Of a stretch of 64,000 nt of DNA, positions 46,757 to 56,856 are shown piece by piece. Location: NCBI RefSeq assembly GCF_029222905.1, contig NZ_JARHUE010000002.1, positions 367,258 through 431,257 on the forward strand, read 5' to 3'. The position numbers and the translations under genes are program-made. The notes under the pieces were generated by a model. The model saw only the letters and a list, made by a program, of their open reading frames with translations, had not been told where the DNA came from and did not search any database. Source of the DNA: Neptuniibacter sp. CAU 1671. GTDB taxonomy: Bacteria; Pseudomonadota; Gammaproteobacteria; Pseudomonadales; Balneatricaceae. The stretch's first letter is position 1; each line of letters begins with the position of its first letter.

Positions 46757-47245
46757 ATGAAAAGAATCATCAATCGCCTGCTGTCGCCGCCCGTGTTCTG
46801 GCTGGCAAGCGGGTTATTTCACAGCCCTGTGGCTCGCTCTTCAGCAAAGCGTCACCACAGCGTGATGAAATTGTTTCGTTTTGCTGCAGATAACGGCTAC
46901 CGTCCCGCCCTTTCTCTGTATGGGCATCTGCTGCATTTCAGAGGTGACGGTATTCAGAGCCGGGTTCAGGGGGGCATGTATATCCAACAAGCCGCTGAAC
47001 AGGGTGATGAGAAAGCCCAGTACCAGATGGGCCGTATTTTTGAGGTCGGGTACGAACACTACTTTCAGCCCGATCCTGCGATGGCGCTGCGTTATTACCG
47101 CATGGCTGCCGAACAGCAACACCCTCTGGCGGTAAAGCGTCTGATTGATGTATTTGAGCAGGGCGAGTTAGGGGAGATGGCTGATGCCGCTGCCGCCCAT
47201 TACTGGCGGCAGCAAACACCGGTGTTGGCTGGTGGGCTGGGTTAA
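46757..47245 (+). CDS. Sel1-repeat protein
   Basis: 162 aa from the ATG at 46757, six bases after GGAG (the ATG at 46745 overlaps that site). Sel1-type tetratricopeptide-like repeats are visible: KLFRFAADNGYRPALSLYGHLL, GGMYIQQAAEQGDEKAQYQMG, and ALRYYRMAAEQQHPLAVKRLI. The basic N-terminus has a weakly hydrophobic segment but no clear signal. Such repeats mediate protein contacts; the partner is unknown. Overlaps the convergent DUF4139 gene by four bases. Confidence 0.85.
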   Translation: MKRIINRLLSPPVFWLASGLFHSPVARSSAKRHHSVMKLFRFAADNGYRPALSLYGHLLHFRGDGIQSRVQGGMYIQQAAEQGDEKAQYQMGRIFEVGYEHYFQPDPAMALRYYRMAAEQQHPLAVKRLIDVFEQGELGEMADAAAAHYWRQQTPVLAGGLG

Positions 47246-48660
47246 CGTTTTTCCATCTGCACCGAAAAGTTCAGTACCGCATCGCCTTTGGCAGGCACAT
47301 CAATGATCCAGCGCGCACTACCTCCCTGTACTTTCTCATAAGGCATACTGCTGCGCTGCATCTCCCAGCTCAGCGGGAAATTGGCGGTCAGCTCCAGCTT
47401 GGCAGGCGTTGAGCGGGTATTGCTGATACGCAGTTCCTGCTCCACCTGAAAACCATTGAACGTCTTGCTGAACTGAGTCTGGCGGCGCAGGATGCTGACA
47501 TCAAAGGCTTTGCCCAGCATCAGCTCAACAGTTTCATCTTCGCCGGTATGGTTGATATTACCGCCACCAATAAACTGCAACTGGCCGTTGCTGTCCGGAC
47601 TAAAGGTGCGCAGATTGCCACTCGGCAATGGGAATCCCAGATGACTCTTCTTATCGTTTTTGAAACGCAGACCCAGATCCGGCTTCACCCGATGCTGGTT
47701 GCGCTCCAGCGTGGGGTATACCAGAAACTGATACTGATAGCTGCGTTCTACCGGCACGTTGCTGGCAGTCACCAGTGATACCTGCTTTAGCTGACCGTTC
47801 AAAAGATCTACGGAGCGGGGCAGGGTATAGAGATGAAAATCCTGTAGGGTCTCAGGTGCAATTTCAGTATCGGCGGCGACGGAGAGGGTACGCATCGCCT
47901 CCAGTCCCTGACGTTTGTACTGCGCATTGTCAGGTTGATTGACGGTGCCTGCCAGCAGACTGATCTGGGCAGCGGGGAAGTCCACGCCGGTGTTGTTCTG
48001 CAGGGTTGCCATGCCATCAATGTTCACCGCTGTTCCGGCAGCATTCAGTGTCAGCAGATAATCCATATTCCAGTTCAGGCCGCCGGTCAGATAGCTGATC
48101 TCTGCGGTTTGGGCTTTCTTGGTGCCAGCACTGCGGAAGCTCAGACTGGGTTTGGTCAGTAACTGTTCTGGCAGAGAGGGATAGATAAAACGCCACTGCT
48201 CCTGATTCAGCGGAATGGTTTCAAACCGGTTGCCCTGTTTGATCAGTGCCCGGTTCCCCTCAAAACTGAGTAACGTGACCTGACTGACCTCTTCATGCCC
48301 GGTGGCCGGGTTCAATCGGGCCAGTTGCAGCTCTTTACCGATGTAATGCTGTAGCAGACTGTTCTGATTCAGCAGGTTGGTGTTCAGGTTTTGCTCGTAC
48401 ACCTGTCCCGCGTTTGCAATTCTAAGGCTTTCCGGTTGTAGCTGGTGGCTGACATCTTCAAGGATAATCTGCTCACCCGGATTCAGTTGTGGCAGGGCAC
48501 GGCTGTCGCGCACCAAGCCAAGATTCTGGTTATAGAGCGTCAGCCCCAGAGTCGTTCTGTCACTGGCGGCGACGTGCGCAGTTTCGACAGCAGGCGCCTG
48601 CATCACCAGCAACAGTAATCCGCTGGCCAGGGCGATGTTCAAAACCGTATGTTTATTCAT
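47242..48660 (-). CDS. DUF4139 exported protein
   Basis: 472 aa with a signal peptide (VLNIALASGLLLLVMQAPAVETA). The body matches the DUF4139 pattern: LTLYNQNLGLVRDSRAL at the mature N-terminus, AEISYLTGGLNWNMDYLLTLN, and FNGFQVEQELRISNTRSTPAKLELTANFP, ending in a beta-rich domain. Function unknown. Its start overlaps the end of the pseudokinase-SUMF1 gene by eight bases, so both are translated together. Confidence 0.85.
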   Translation of the reverse strand: MNKHTVLNIALASGLLLLVMQAPAVETAHVAASDRTTLGLTLYNQNLGLVRDSRALPQLNPGEQIILEDVSHQLQPESLRIANAGQVYEQNLNTNLLNQNSLLQHYIGKELQLARLNPATGHEEVSQVTLLSFEGNRALIKQGNRFETIPLNQEQWRFIYPSLPEQLLTKPSLSFRSAGTKKAQTAEISYLTGGLNWNMDYLLTLNAAGTAVNIDGMATLQNNTGVDFPAAQISLLAGTVNQPDNAQYKRQGLEAMRTLSVAADTEIAPETLQDFHLYTLPRSVDLLNGQLKQVSLVTASNVPVERSYQYQFLVYPTLERNQHRVKPDLGLRFKNDKKSHLGFPLPSGNLRTFSPDSNGQLQFIGGGNINHTGEDETVELMLGKAFDVSILRRQTQFSKTFNGFQVEQELRISNTRSTPAKLELTANFPLSWEMQRSSMPYEKVQGGSARWIIDVPAKGDAVLNFSVQMEKR

Positions 48661-50644
48661 TTACACTGTCCTTTGCACTTTGAGTCAAATCCACGGCAAT
48701 GCGGAAGCCCCAGCTGTTTCTCTTGCTGTTCGCCGGGTGACGGTAACGGCTGGAAGGTCGGATCAGACGCGCGATCTCAAACCAGGAGCCGCCACGCATG
48801 ACGCGCTGCTGACAGCCGCTACGCAGAAAGGCTTTGCTGTCAGAGGAGGATTCCGGGTAGTGATCCCGGTAACAGTCAGCGACCCATTCATCCACATTGC
48901 CGGTCATGTCATGCAGCCCCCAGGGGTTGGCGGTAAAGCTTCCTACCGGCGCTGCCTGTTTTCCATCCCATTGGCTGCCACATTGATCACAGACCGCCAT
49001 GTTGTCGCGGAGTTCATTTCCCCACCAATATGTGGTGTTAGTCCCGGCCCGAGCTGCATATTCCCATTCGGCTTCACTCGGCAGGCGGTAGGGTTGGCCG
49101 GTGCGTTCACTGAGCCAGCGGGTGTAAGCCACAGCATCCTGCCAGCTGACATTGGTCACCGGCATGTTGTCACGGCCCCAACCGTTATCGTCCGGTTTGC
49201 TGCGGCCGGTTTCTTCGGCAAACAGATCGTATTCAGTATAAGTGACCTCAAAGCGCGAGAGCGCAAAGGGTTTGCTAATGCGCACCGTGTTGACCGGACT
49301 TTCATTATCATCGCCCTGACCGCTTTGGTCGCCCATTAAAAATTCACCGGCGGGCAGAATAACCATCTCCGGGCCGTAGCGTTTACCGCCAATCTGGTCG
49401 CGGAAAATCTGAATCGCCGGATCGTCCGCCTGAGCAGCGCGTTGTGCTGACAGGGCTGCCAGTTGGGCGGTGGCATTATCCAGTTGCAGACTTGTCTCGT
49501 TGAGCTTGGAGCTTAACGTCTGGTGTTTGGCCTGAATATCGTCCTTCTGCTGTTGCAACATTAGCAACTGTGCCGCCAGCGCCTCTTTTTCGTCGATCAG
49601 CTCCGTTATGGAAGCGTTATCAAATCCGGATGAGCTGATCCAGCCGACCCAGACACCCAGCAGAAATAGACTGATGCCGCCCAGCGTCTGCTTCCATGGC
49701 AGTTTTGGCCGCGCTGTGCTTGGAGAATGAGTCGCAGTCGTTTTGGTCAGTTCTGCGGCTGGAGCCTGGGCTTTGATCTCAGGTGGAGTCCCGGGTTCGG
49801 CCTGTGCTTCTTTGAACAGGGTTTTGGCAAGTGCAGAGCAGTGACTGTGGCGTTGGCTGGGGTCTGAATCCAGTGCCTTCTGAAGCTGCGTAAACTGCTC
49901 ATCAGTGAGTGTTTTATGCCCTGGAAGCTGAGTACCGGTGCGTTGTTGCAGTTCAACCTCTGCGGCAAACGGTGGTTGCCCCGTGAGCAGGTGGTACACG
50001 ATACAGGCATAGCTGAACACATCCGCCTGACGGGTCAGGGGTTGGTACCGAACGGATTCGGGGGGTTGGTACAGATCGCAGTGTTGCAGATTTAGCTCTG
50101 CAGGCAGTTGTGACAAGGTCTCGCTCAGGGCAAAACCGAACAACTTGATGCCATGTCCGGGTTGCACAAATACCAGTTCGGGGCAGAGCAGCCCATGAGG
50201 CTGGTGCAGTAGCTGAAACCCGCTGTCCAGTGCATGGGCCAGTTGTTTTAACAGCACAATGCGCTGGGCAGTATCAGGCAGTTGTTTTTTGTCCAGCAGT
50301 TGTTGCAGTGTCAGTCCGCTGCAGGTTTCGTAGGCCAGAAATGCGGGGCCGCCAGAGGTCTGAAACGCGCCATAACCCTCCAGCAAAAATTTGTTTTTCA
50401 GTTGTTTGCTGAGGGCGGCGTGGCGCTTCAGCGATTCAAGCAGGCTGGGTTTGTCCAGCAGTGCCGGGTTGGGGAGTAGCAGCGTCGCTTTGGGGGTGTC
50501 TTTAACATGGCAGTCCTCAGCGAGCCAGAGTGTGGCAAATGGCAGGTTGCCAAGGGCGTTCAGCAGGCGAAAACGCCGGTGCTCCGGGCCAAGTAATTGG
50601 CCGGGTTGCAGGGTTAAAGCAGAGGAGTCCAATCCATCTTTCAC
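48653..50644 (-). CDS. Pseudokinase - transmembrane - SUMF1/FGE-sulfatase domain protein
   Basis: 663 aa, GTG start, AGGA eight bases upstream. Residues 20-275 have a Ser/Thr kinase fold: the C-lobe scaffold is kept (YQPPES for APE, QADVFSYACIVYHLLTGQPPF for helix F, and an Arg in helix I), but the glycine loop, the VAIK lysine, the HRD aspartate (HGLLCPELVF) and the DFG aspartate (LFGFA) are all absent, so it should not be an active kinase. A membrane helix (about 318-340) and a coiled coil (about 350-405) follow, then a periplasmic SUMF1/FGE-type domain (about 415-655) with MVILPAGEFLMGD and VMRGGSWFE, but without the FGE copper cysteines. Role unknown, perhaps binding and transmembrane signalling with the DUF4139 partner. 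Confidence 0.85.
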   Translation of the reverse strand: MKDGLDSSALTLQPGQLLGPEHRRFRLLNALGNLPFATLWLAEDCHVKDTPKATLLLPNPALLDKPSLLESLKRHAALSKQLKNKFLLEGYGAFQTSGGPAFLAYETCSGLTLQQLLDKKQLPDTAQRIVLLKQLAHALDSGFQLLHQPHGLLCPELVFVQPGHGIKLFGFALSETLSQLPAELNLQHCDLYQPPESVRYQPLTRQADVFSYACIVYHLLTGQPPFAAEVELQQRTGTQLPGHKTLTDEQFTQLQKALDSDPSQRHSHCSALAKTLFKEAQAEPGTPPEIKAQAPAAELTKTTATHSPSTARPKLPWKQTLGGISLFLLGVWVGWISSSGFDNASITELIDEKEALAAQLLMLQQQKDDIQAKHQTLSSKLNETSLQLDNATAQLAALSAQRAAQADDPAIQIFRDQIGGKRYGPEMVILPAGEFLMGDQSGQGDDNESPVNTVRISKPFALSRFEVTYTEYDLFAEETGRSKPDDNGWGRDNMPVTNVSWQDAVAYTRWLSERTGQPYRLPSEAEWEYAARAGTNTTYWWGNELRDNMAVCDQCGSQWDGKQAAPVGSFTANPWGLHDMTGNVDEWVADCYRDHYPESSSDSKAFLRSGCQQRVMRGGSWFEIARLIRPSSRYRHPANSKRNSWGFRIAVDLTQSAKDSVNE

Positions 50645-50653
50645 GCGCGTGTT

Positions 50654-50722
50654 CCTGTGGTTGCAGATCTAAACAACTATCGGCTTAGTTTGCTCAGGCT
50701 GGAGCCTGGCTGCAACCACAGG
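50654..50722 (-). other. Large inverted repeat overlapping the pseudokinase ribosome site
   Basis: CCTGTGGTTGCAG (50654-50666) and CTGCAACCACAGG (50710-50722) are perfect 13-base inverted repeats, 43 bases apart, with a second hairpin (CAGGCT-GG-AGCCTG, 50695-50708) inside. In the minus-strand RNA the 3' arm runs into AGGA, the probable ribosome site of the GTG start at 50644. It could limit translation or terminate kdsA transcription, though no T run follows. Confidence 0.6.
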
Positions 50723-50739
50723 ATGGGTGTTCGGATTAA

Positions 50740-51627
<888 letters not shown>

Positions 51628-52044
51628 TTATACGTGATCGACAGGGAAAAGGGCGGCATATTTGGCGACCCATTCCAGCGCGGCATCATGCTCGTTCAGG
51701 TGACGGCCTTCGTCCTGCCGCACCGCTTCACGGTAGCGGTGGATATAACAGAGCTGTTCCAGCATCCTGATACGCATCACACTCTCACGCTGAGTGAAGG
51801 TTACGGTGATCTCATAGCCATCCTGATCAGCATGACAACCAGATACCTGCCCAATTACTTCTGAGCCTGCCTCAATCAGCGGAATACTGATCCCCACATT
51901 GCTGCCCACGGCATAAGGCTGCTGGCTATGGCAGAGTAATTTGAGGTTAGAGGGGCCTGATTCTGGAAGAGAGGGAGGTGACATCGGCTGAAGCACGATG
52001 GGAATTTCGTTTGGGTGAAGAATGTAGACCTGTAGACTGCCCAT
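51628..52044 (-). CDS. PilZ-like domain protein (degenerate)
   Basis: 138 aa. The C-terminal half (RMLEQLCYIHRYREAVRQDEGR, AALEWVAKYAALFP) resembles a group of PilZ-annotated proteins of pseudomonads. The middle is beta-rich (VGSNVGISIPL, GQVSGCHADQDGYEITVTFT), but the c-di-GMP binding RxxxR and DxSxxG motifs are not clear, so ligand binding is doubtful. 39 bases downstream of kdsA start region on the opposite side of it; divergent from the HugZ-like gene. Confidence 0.5.
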   Translation of the reverse strand: MGSLQVYILHPNEIPIVLQPMSPPSLPESGPSNLKLLCHSQQPYAVGSNVGISIPLIEAGSEVIGQVSGCHADQDGYEITVTFTQRESVMRIRMLEQLCYIHRYREAVRQDEGRHLNEHDAALEWVAKYAALFPVDHV

Positions 52045-52227
52045 AACGGATGTCCTGTGTCTGTCTTTCTTAACAATGTTAGCGGCCAGCGCTGCATTGT
52101 CTTTACACTTTAACTGTAGTTTAAATTCTGTCTTATGTTTTCTTGTACGACGTTAGACAGTAGTCGTATCACCTCAATTCTCTGAGATATTATTTTCTTT
52201 ACACAGAGCATGACCGGGAGTCACTGT

Positions 52228-52758
52228 ATGACGGATGAACAGAACGAACTTTCACAACTCACAGCCGACTGTGAGGCGTTACAGAGCGGTTTTCAAACGC
52301 TGCTGCTCTCTACCCTGTCTGGCGGGCAGGTGCCTGAAATCAGTTACGCCCCATACTGGCGTGATGCATCCGGTTGTTTCTGGGTCTTTATCAGTGAGCT
52401 GGCGGGGCATTGTCAGAATCTGATGCAAAACCCTACAGCGTCTGTTTTGTTTATCCGTGATGAGGTCCAGTGCAGTAATCTGTTTGCCCGTGAGCGTTTA
52501 ACTTACCGTTGTGAGGTGGCGGAAACCGCTCGTGGAACAGAGGAGTTTGAAACAGTGCTCGATCAGATGGAGTTGCGTCTGGGCAAGATGATCGGCATGT
52601 TGAAAACCCTGTCAGACTTCAGATTATTTTGTCTGCGTCCGACAAAAGGCACGTATGTTGTGGGGTTTGGCCGGGCCTATGAGGTTGACCCGGTGAGTGG
52701 CGCGCTCAGTCATATTGATGAGCAACGCCTTAAAGCGCGGCGGGAAGGTAATGACTAA
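52228..52758 (+). CDS. HugZ/HutZ-like heme utilisation protein (PNPOx fold)
   Basis: 176 aa from the ATG at 52228 (GGGAG at 52216-52220; the ATG at 52210 lacks a site). Split-barrel, pyridoxamine-phosphate-oxidase-like fold: FQTLLLSTLSGGQVPEISYAPYWRDASGCFWVFIS, LSxL-type AGHCQNLMQNPTASVLFI, and GKMIGMLKTLSDFRLFCLRPTKGTYVVGFGRAYEV. This fits HugZ/HutZ proteins that bind heme and help recover iron. No Fur box was found upstream, and it is far from heme transport genes. Confidence 0.75.
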   Translation: MTDEQNELSQLTADCEALQSGFQTLLLSTLSGGQVPEISYAPYWRDASGCFWVFISELAGHCQNLMQNPTASVLFIRDEVQCSNLFARERLTYRCEVAETARGTEEFETVLDQMELRLGKMIGMLKTLSDFRLFCLRPTKGTYVVGFGRAYEVDPVSGALSHIDEQRLKARREGND

Positions 52759-52760
52759 AT

Positions 52761-52970
52761 TCAGATACCACCACCGCCGATCATTTCGACGACCACGGTT
52801 TTAACCAGAAAGGCAGCCAGACCCAGACCCAGAGCAAAGAACAGAATAAACGTACCGAAGCGTCCGGCTTTGGATTTTTTTGCTAGGTCATAGATGATGA
52901 AAAAAATGAAGCTGGCAAAAATCAGCAGGCCAACATTCAGAGCAATGGCTTCCATCTCGGCTAAACGCAT
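52761..52970 (-). CDS. DUF2788 family membrane protein
   Basis: 69 aa with two membrane helices (NVGLLIFASFIFFIIYDLA and FGTFILFFALGLGLAAFLVK) separated by KKSKAGR. MEAIALNVGL and SKAGRFGTF match the DUF2788 family. GGAG eight bases before the ATG at 52970 supports this start. Tail-to-tail with the HugZ-like gene, two bases apart. Function unknown. Confidence 0.85.
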   Translation of the reverse strand: MRLAEMEAIALNVGLLIFASFIFFIIYDLAKKSKAGRFGTFILFFALGLGLAAFLVKTVVVEMIGGGGI

Positions 52971-53194
52971 CAGTTACTCTCCTCGGGTTTACAGAGGCGC
53001 AAATTTTACCCGATCTTTTTGGTCAGATATAGGCCTGCAAAGCAGGTTGTAAATTTAGTGATCAACCCGTAAAAATTTTTTTTCCTGTGCTGTCTGAACA
53101 CCCAATAATCAGAAATCGCTGAAACCCGCATGGGGTGGGAGATTCGACAAAAGTCATGGGTCTGCTTGTCGTAATTCGGGCTAAAAATCAAGAG

Positions 53195-53222
53195 TTGCAA
53201 TGAAGGGGCAGATAACTATATT
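53195..53222 (+). promoter_or_regulatory. Candidate sigma70 promoter of the nrd operon
   Basis: TTGCAA (53195-53200) and TATATT (53217-53222) are 16 bases apart; the -10 lies inside the first NrdR box. A second possible pair is TTGTGT (53223-53228) and TACTAT (53245-53250). The leader to nrdA is 110-140 bases. The rest of the 395-base gap (52971-53194) holds no gene I can support. Confidence 0.5.
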
Positions 53223-53228
53223 TTGTGT
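53213..53228 (+). promoter_or_regulatory. NrdR box 1
   Basis: TAACTATATTTTGTGT resembles the NrdR consensus (ACAcwATATatwGTGT type). It is one of a pair and overlaps the candidate -10 element, the usual geometry for repression of ribonucleotide reductase genes by NrdR. Confidence 0.7.
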
Positions 53229-53243
53229 CTTACAGGGGTGCGA

Positions 53244-53259
53244 ATACTATATGTTGTGT
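53244..53259 (+). promoter_or_regulatory. NrdR box 2
   Basis: ATACTATATGTTGTGT, starting exactly 31 bases after box 1, about three helical turns, as known for tandem NrdR boxes. The two share ACTATAT.TTGTGT at matching positions. Confidence 0.7.
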
Positions 53260-53365
53260 ATTTGTGGTCTAGAGAGTAGAGCGCCGTGACCTCCCTGTTG
53301 TCCGATTGATCGCCTTTGGCAGGGGACGCGGCACTGAATAATAACACCTTGGGCTGGGAAGACTG

Positions 53366-55630
53366 ATGCAGCAAGAATTGATGGTTACCAAGCGGGACGG
53401 ACGGCAGGAAAAGCTGGACCTGGAAAAGATTCACAAAGTGGTCATCTGGGCAGCCGAAGGACTCGATGCAGTATCACCATCAGAAGTAGAGTTAAAAGCC
53501 CACCTGCAGTTTTTCGAAGGCATGCGTACCTTCGATATTCATGAGACGCTGATCAAATCCGCAGCCGACCTGATCTCTGAAACCGCACCCGATTACCAAT
53601 ACCTCTCTGCCCGTCTGGCGATCTTCCACCTGCGTAAACGTGCCTTTGGTAGCTTTGAACCGCCACACATTTTTGAGCATGTTAAGAAACAGGTCGAAGC
53701 CGGTCGCTACGACAAACACCTGCTGGAAGATTACAGCGAAGCCGACTGGGATGTGCTGAACGGCTACCTGGATCACAAGCGGGATATGAATTTTTCCTAC
53801 GCGGCGGTCAAACAGCTCGAAGGTAAATACCTGGTCCAGAACCGTGTTACCGGTGAAGTGTTTGAAAGCCCTCAGATCCTGTACATGCTGGTAGCGGCCT
53901 GCCTGTTCGCCAACTATCCGCAGGACACGCGTCTGGATTACGTTAAACGTTTCTACGATGCCACCTCGCTGTTCAAGCTGTCCCTGCCAACACCTATTAT
54001 GGCTGGCGTACGTACGCCAACCCGTCAGTTCAGCTCCTGTGTATTGATTGAGTGTGGCGACAGTCTGGATTCTATCAACGCGACTGCGGCCTCCATTGTT
54101 AAGTATGTGTCTCAGCGTGCCGGTATCGGTATCAATGCCGGTCGTATCCGTGCGCTGGGCAGCCCGATCCGTAACGGTGAAGCATTCCACACCGGTTGTA
54201 TTCCGTTCTATAAACATTTCCAGACCGCCGTTAAATCCTGCTCGCAGGGCGGTGTGCGTGGTGGTGCAGCAACCCTGTTCTACCCGATCTGGCATCTGGA
54301 AGTTGAGTCTCTGCTGGTACTGAAAAACAACCGCGGTGTGGAAGAGAACCGTGTGCGTCACCTGGACTACGGTGTTCAGATCAACAAACTGATGTACACC
54401 CGTATGATCAAGGGTGAGAACATCACCCTGTTCAGCCCGCATGAAGTGCCGGGGCTGTACGACGCCTTCTTCGCGGATCAGGATGAGTTTGAGCGCCTGT
54501 ATGTGAAATACGAACAGGACCCGAATATTCGCAAACAGACCATCAAGGCGGTGGAACTGTTTGGTATTCTGGCGGCAGAGCGCGCTCAGACCGGCCGTAT
54601 CTACATTCAGAACGTTGACCACTGTAATACCCACAGCCCGTTCAACCCTGAACTGGCGCCGGTGAAGCAGTCCAACCTCTGTCTGGAAATCGCGCTGCCA
54701 ACCAAGCCGCTGAACGACGTGAATGATCCGGAAGGTGAAATTGCGCTCTGTACCCTGAGTGCATTCAACCTGGGTGCCATTCAGAATCTGAATGAGCTGG
54801 ACAACCTGTCCGACCTGATCGTACGTGCGCTGGACAGTCTGCTGGATTATCAGGATTACCCGATTCCGGCGGCCCGTACTTCAACTATGAACCGTCGTCC
54901 GCTGGGTGTGGGTGTTACCAACTTTGCCTACTACCTGGCGAAGAACGGCGTTAAATACAGCGATGGCTCTGCCAACGGTCTGGTGCACAAAACCTTTGAA
55001 GCGATCCAGTACTTCCTGCTGAAAGCCTCTAACCAGTTGGCAAAAGAGCAGGGTGCTTGTCCTAAATTTAATGAAACCACTTACTCCAAGGGCATTCTGC
55101 CGATCGATACCTACAAGCGTGAAGTGGATGAGTTCTGTGATGAACCGCTGCACTACTTCTGGGAAACCCTGCGCGAGGATATCCGCGAGTTTGGTCTGCG
55201 TAACAGTACCCTGACTGCGCTGATGCCGTGTGAAACTTCATCCCAGATCACCAACTCCACCAACGGCATTGAGCCACCACGAGGCTTTGTCTCCGTTAAA
55301 GCCAGTAAAGATGGTGTGATGAAGCAGGTGGTCCCTGAATACACTGAATTGAAGCAGCAGTATGAACTGCTCTGGACGATTCCGAACAACACCGGTTATC
55401 TGCAGCTGGTGGGCATCATGCAGAAATTTGTCGACCAGTCGATTTCCGCCAACACCAACTACGACCCGTCCAAGTTCCCGAATGACAAAGTACCGATGAA
55501 GCAGCTGCTGCAGGATCTGTTGACGGCGTATAAATACGGTGTCAAAACCCTGTATTACCACAACACCCGTGACGGTGCTTCCGACCAGGCTGATGACGGT
55601 GGTTGTGAAGGTGGTGCCTGCAAACTGTAA
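53366..55630 (+). CDS. nrdA: NrdA, class Ia ribonucleotide reductase alpha subunit
   Basis: Reduces ribonucleoside diphosphates to deoxy forms, 754 aa (E. coli 761). Seen: N-terminal ATP-cone allosteric domain (VTKRDGRQEKLDLEKIHKVV), first active-site Cys in QFSSCVLIECGDS, NVDHCNTHSPF, radical Cys in KQSNLCLEIALPT, the partner Cys in CTLSAFNLGAI, the radical-transfer tyrosines region, and the C-terminal redox tail CEGGACKL. First gene of nrdA-nrdB-ferredoxin; controlled by the tandem NrdR boxes. Confidence 0.98.
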   Translation: MQQELMVTKRDGRQEKLDLEKIHKVVIWAAEGLDAVSPSEVELKAHLQFFEGMRTFDIHETLIKSAADLISETAPDYQYLSARLAIFHLRKRAFGSFEPPHIFEHVKKQVEAGRYDKHLLEDYSEADWDVLNGYLDHKRDMNFSYAAVKQLEGKYLVQNRVTGEVFESPQILYMLVAACLFANYPQDTRLDYVKRFYDATSLFKLSLPTPIMAGVRTPTRQFSSCVLIECGDSLDSINATAASIVKYVSQRAGIGINAGRIRALGSPIRNGEAFHTGCIPFYKHFQTAVKSCSQGGVRGGAATLFYPIWHLEVESLLVLKNNRGVEENRVRHLDYGVQINKLMYTRMIKGENITLFSPHEVPGLYDAFFADQDEFERLYVKYEQDPNIRKQTIKAVELFGILAAERAQTGRIYIQNVDHCNTHSPFNPELAPVKQSNLCLEIALPTKPLNDVNDPEGEIALCTLSAFNLGAIQNLNELDNLSDLIVRALDSLLDYQDYPIPAARTSTMNRRPLGVGVTNFAYYLAKNGVKYSDGSANGLVHKTFEAIQYFLLKASNQLAKEQGACPKFNETTYSKGILPIDTYKREVDEFCDEPLHYFWETLREDIREFGLRNSTLTALMPCETSSQITNSTNGIEPPRGFVSVKASKDGVMKQVVPEYTELKQQYELLWTIPNNTGYLQLVGIMQKFVDQSISANTNYDPSKFPNDKVPMKQLLQDLLTAYKYGVKTLYYHNTRDGASDQADDGGCEGGACKL

Positions 55631-55654
55631 GGCGATCAGGTAAGGGATTTCAGT

Positions 55655-55671
55655 GCCCGCCGCTGGCGGGC
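55655..55671 (+). other. Hairpin between nrdA and nrdB
   Basis: GCCCGC (55655-55660) pairs with GCGGGC (55666-55671), five-base loop, without a T run. It may protect or process the transcript in the 82-base gap rather than terminate it. Confidence 0.45.
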
Positions 55672-55712
55672 TGAATTAAGGTTTTCAGTTTGTTTCAGGA
55701 AAGACAGCCCGC

Positions 55713-56843
55713 ATGAGTTACAGCACGTTTAGTCACAGTGCCCATGATGCTACCAAAGAGCCGATGTTTTTTGGCCGCAGCGTGAACGTTGCCCGTTACG
55801 ACAAACAGAAGTATCCGATCTTTGAAAAACTGATCGAGAAGCAGCTCTCTTTCTTCTGGCGTCCGGAAGAGGTGGATCTTTCCACTGACCGTAAAGACTT
55901 CCTGAAGATGCCTGAGCATGAAAAGCATATTTTTCTAAGCAATCTGAAATATCAGACTCTGCTGGATTCTGTGCAGGGTCGTTCGCCCAACATTGCGTTC
56001 CTGCCGGTGGTTTCCCTGCCGGAACTGGAAACCTGGTTTGAAACCTGGGCCTTCAGCGAAACCATCCACAGCCGTTCATACACCCACATTATCCGTAATA
56101 TCATCACGGAACCGTCGGAAGTGTTTGATCAGATCGTGACCAACCCCGAGATCATCCGCCGGGCGGATTCCGTCACCAAGCTGTATGACGAGTTTATCGA
56201 GCTGTCCGGTATTTATCAGATTCACGGTCAAGGCCTGCACACGCTGAATGGCAAGCAGTTTGATACCAGCCTGCGTAACCTGAAACGCAAACTCTATCTG
56301 ACGCTGGTGTCCATCAATGTACTGGAAGCGATCCGTTTCTATGTCAGTTTTGCCTGCTCATTTGCCTTTGCAGAACGGGCCATCATGGAAGGCAATGCCA
56401 AGATCATAAAACTGATCGCCCGCGATGAAGCGCTGCACCTGACCGGTACCCAGCACATGCTGAATATCATGGCATCCGGCGCGGATGACCCTGAGTTCAA
56501 GGAGATTGCGGCCGAATGTCAGGAAGAGGTGTACCGCATCTTCCGTGAAGCGGCGCAGCAGGAAAAAGACTGGGCGCAGTATTTGTTCCGTGATGGTTCC
56601 ATGATTGGTCTGAACGCCAAAATCCTGTCCGATTACGTGGAGTACATCACCAACGTGCGGATTAAGGCACTTGGCTTACAGGAGGTCTTCCCGCCACGTC
56701 AAAACCCATTGCCGTGGATGAATGCCTGGCTGATCAGTGACAACGTACAGGTTGCGCCACAGGAAGCTGAAATCAGCTCCTATCTGGTGGGCCAGATCGA
56801 TAATGAAGTGGCAGACAGTGACTTCGACGGTTTCGATCTCTAA
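55713..56843 (+). CDS. nrdB: NrdB, class Ia ribonucleotide reductase beta subunit
   Basis: Di-iron tyrosyl-radical subunit, 376 aa (E. coli identical length). Seen: [16 protein letters not shown] (first iron ligand region), [16 protein letters not shown] with Glu and His ligands and the radical Tyr upstream region, [32 protein letters not shown] with the second ligand set, and a C-terminal acidic tail DSDFDGFDL that docks onto NrdA. Followed closely by its ferredoxin. Confidence 0.98.
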   Translation: MSYSTFSHSAHDATKEPMFFGRSVNVARYDKQKYPIFEKLIEKQLSFFWRPEEVDLSTDRKDFLKMPEHEKHIFLSNLKYQTLLDSVQGRSPNIAFLPVVSLPELETWFETWAFSETIHSRSYTHIIRNIITEPSEVFDQIVTNPEIIRRADSVTKLYDEFIELSGIYQIHGQGLHTLNGKQFDTSLRNLKRKLYLTLVSINVLEAIRFYVSFACSFAFAERAIMEGNAKIIKLIARDEALHLTGTQHMLNIMASGADDPEFKEIAAECQEEVYRIFREAAQQEKDWAQYLFRDGSMIGLNAKILSDYVEYITNVRIKALGLQEVFPPRQNPLPWMNAWLISDNVQVAPQEAEISSYLVGQIDNEVADSDFDGFDL

Positions 56844-56856
56844 GGAGTTAACACGG

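Noticed and set aside
53492..54634. 380-codon open frame antisense to nrdA
   Set aside because: Lies wholly within the strongly supported nrdA gene, with low-complexity hydrophobic/His-Gln content typical of antisense shadows and no ribosome site.
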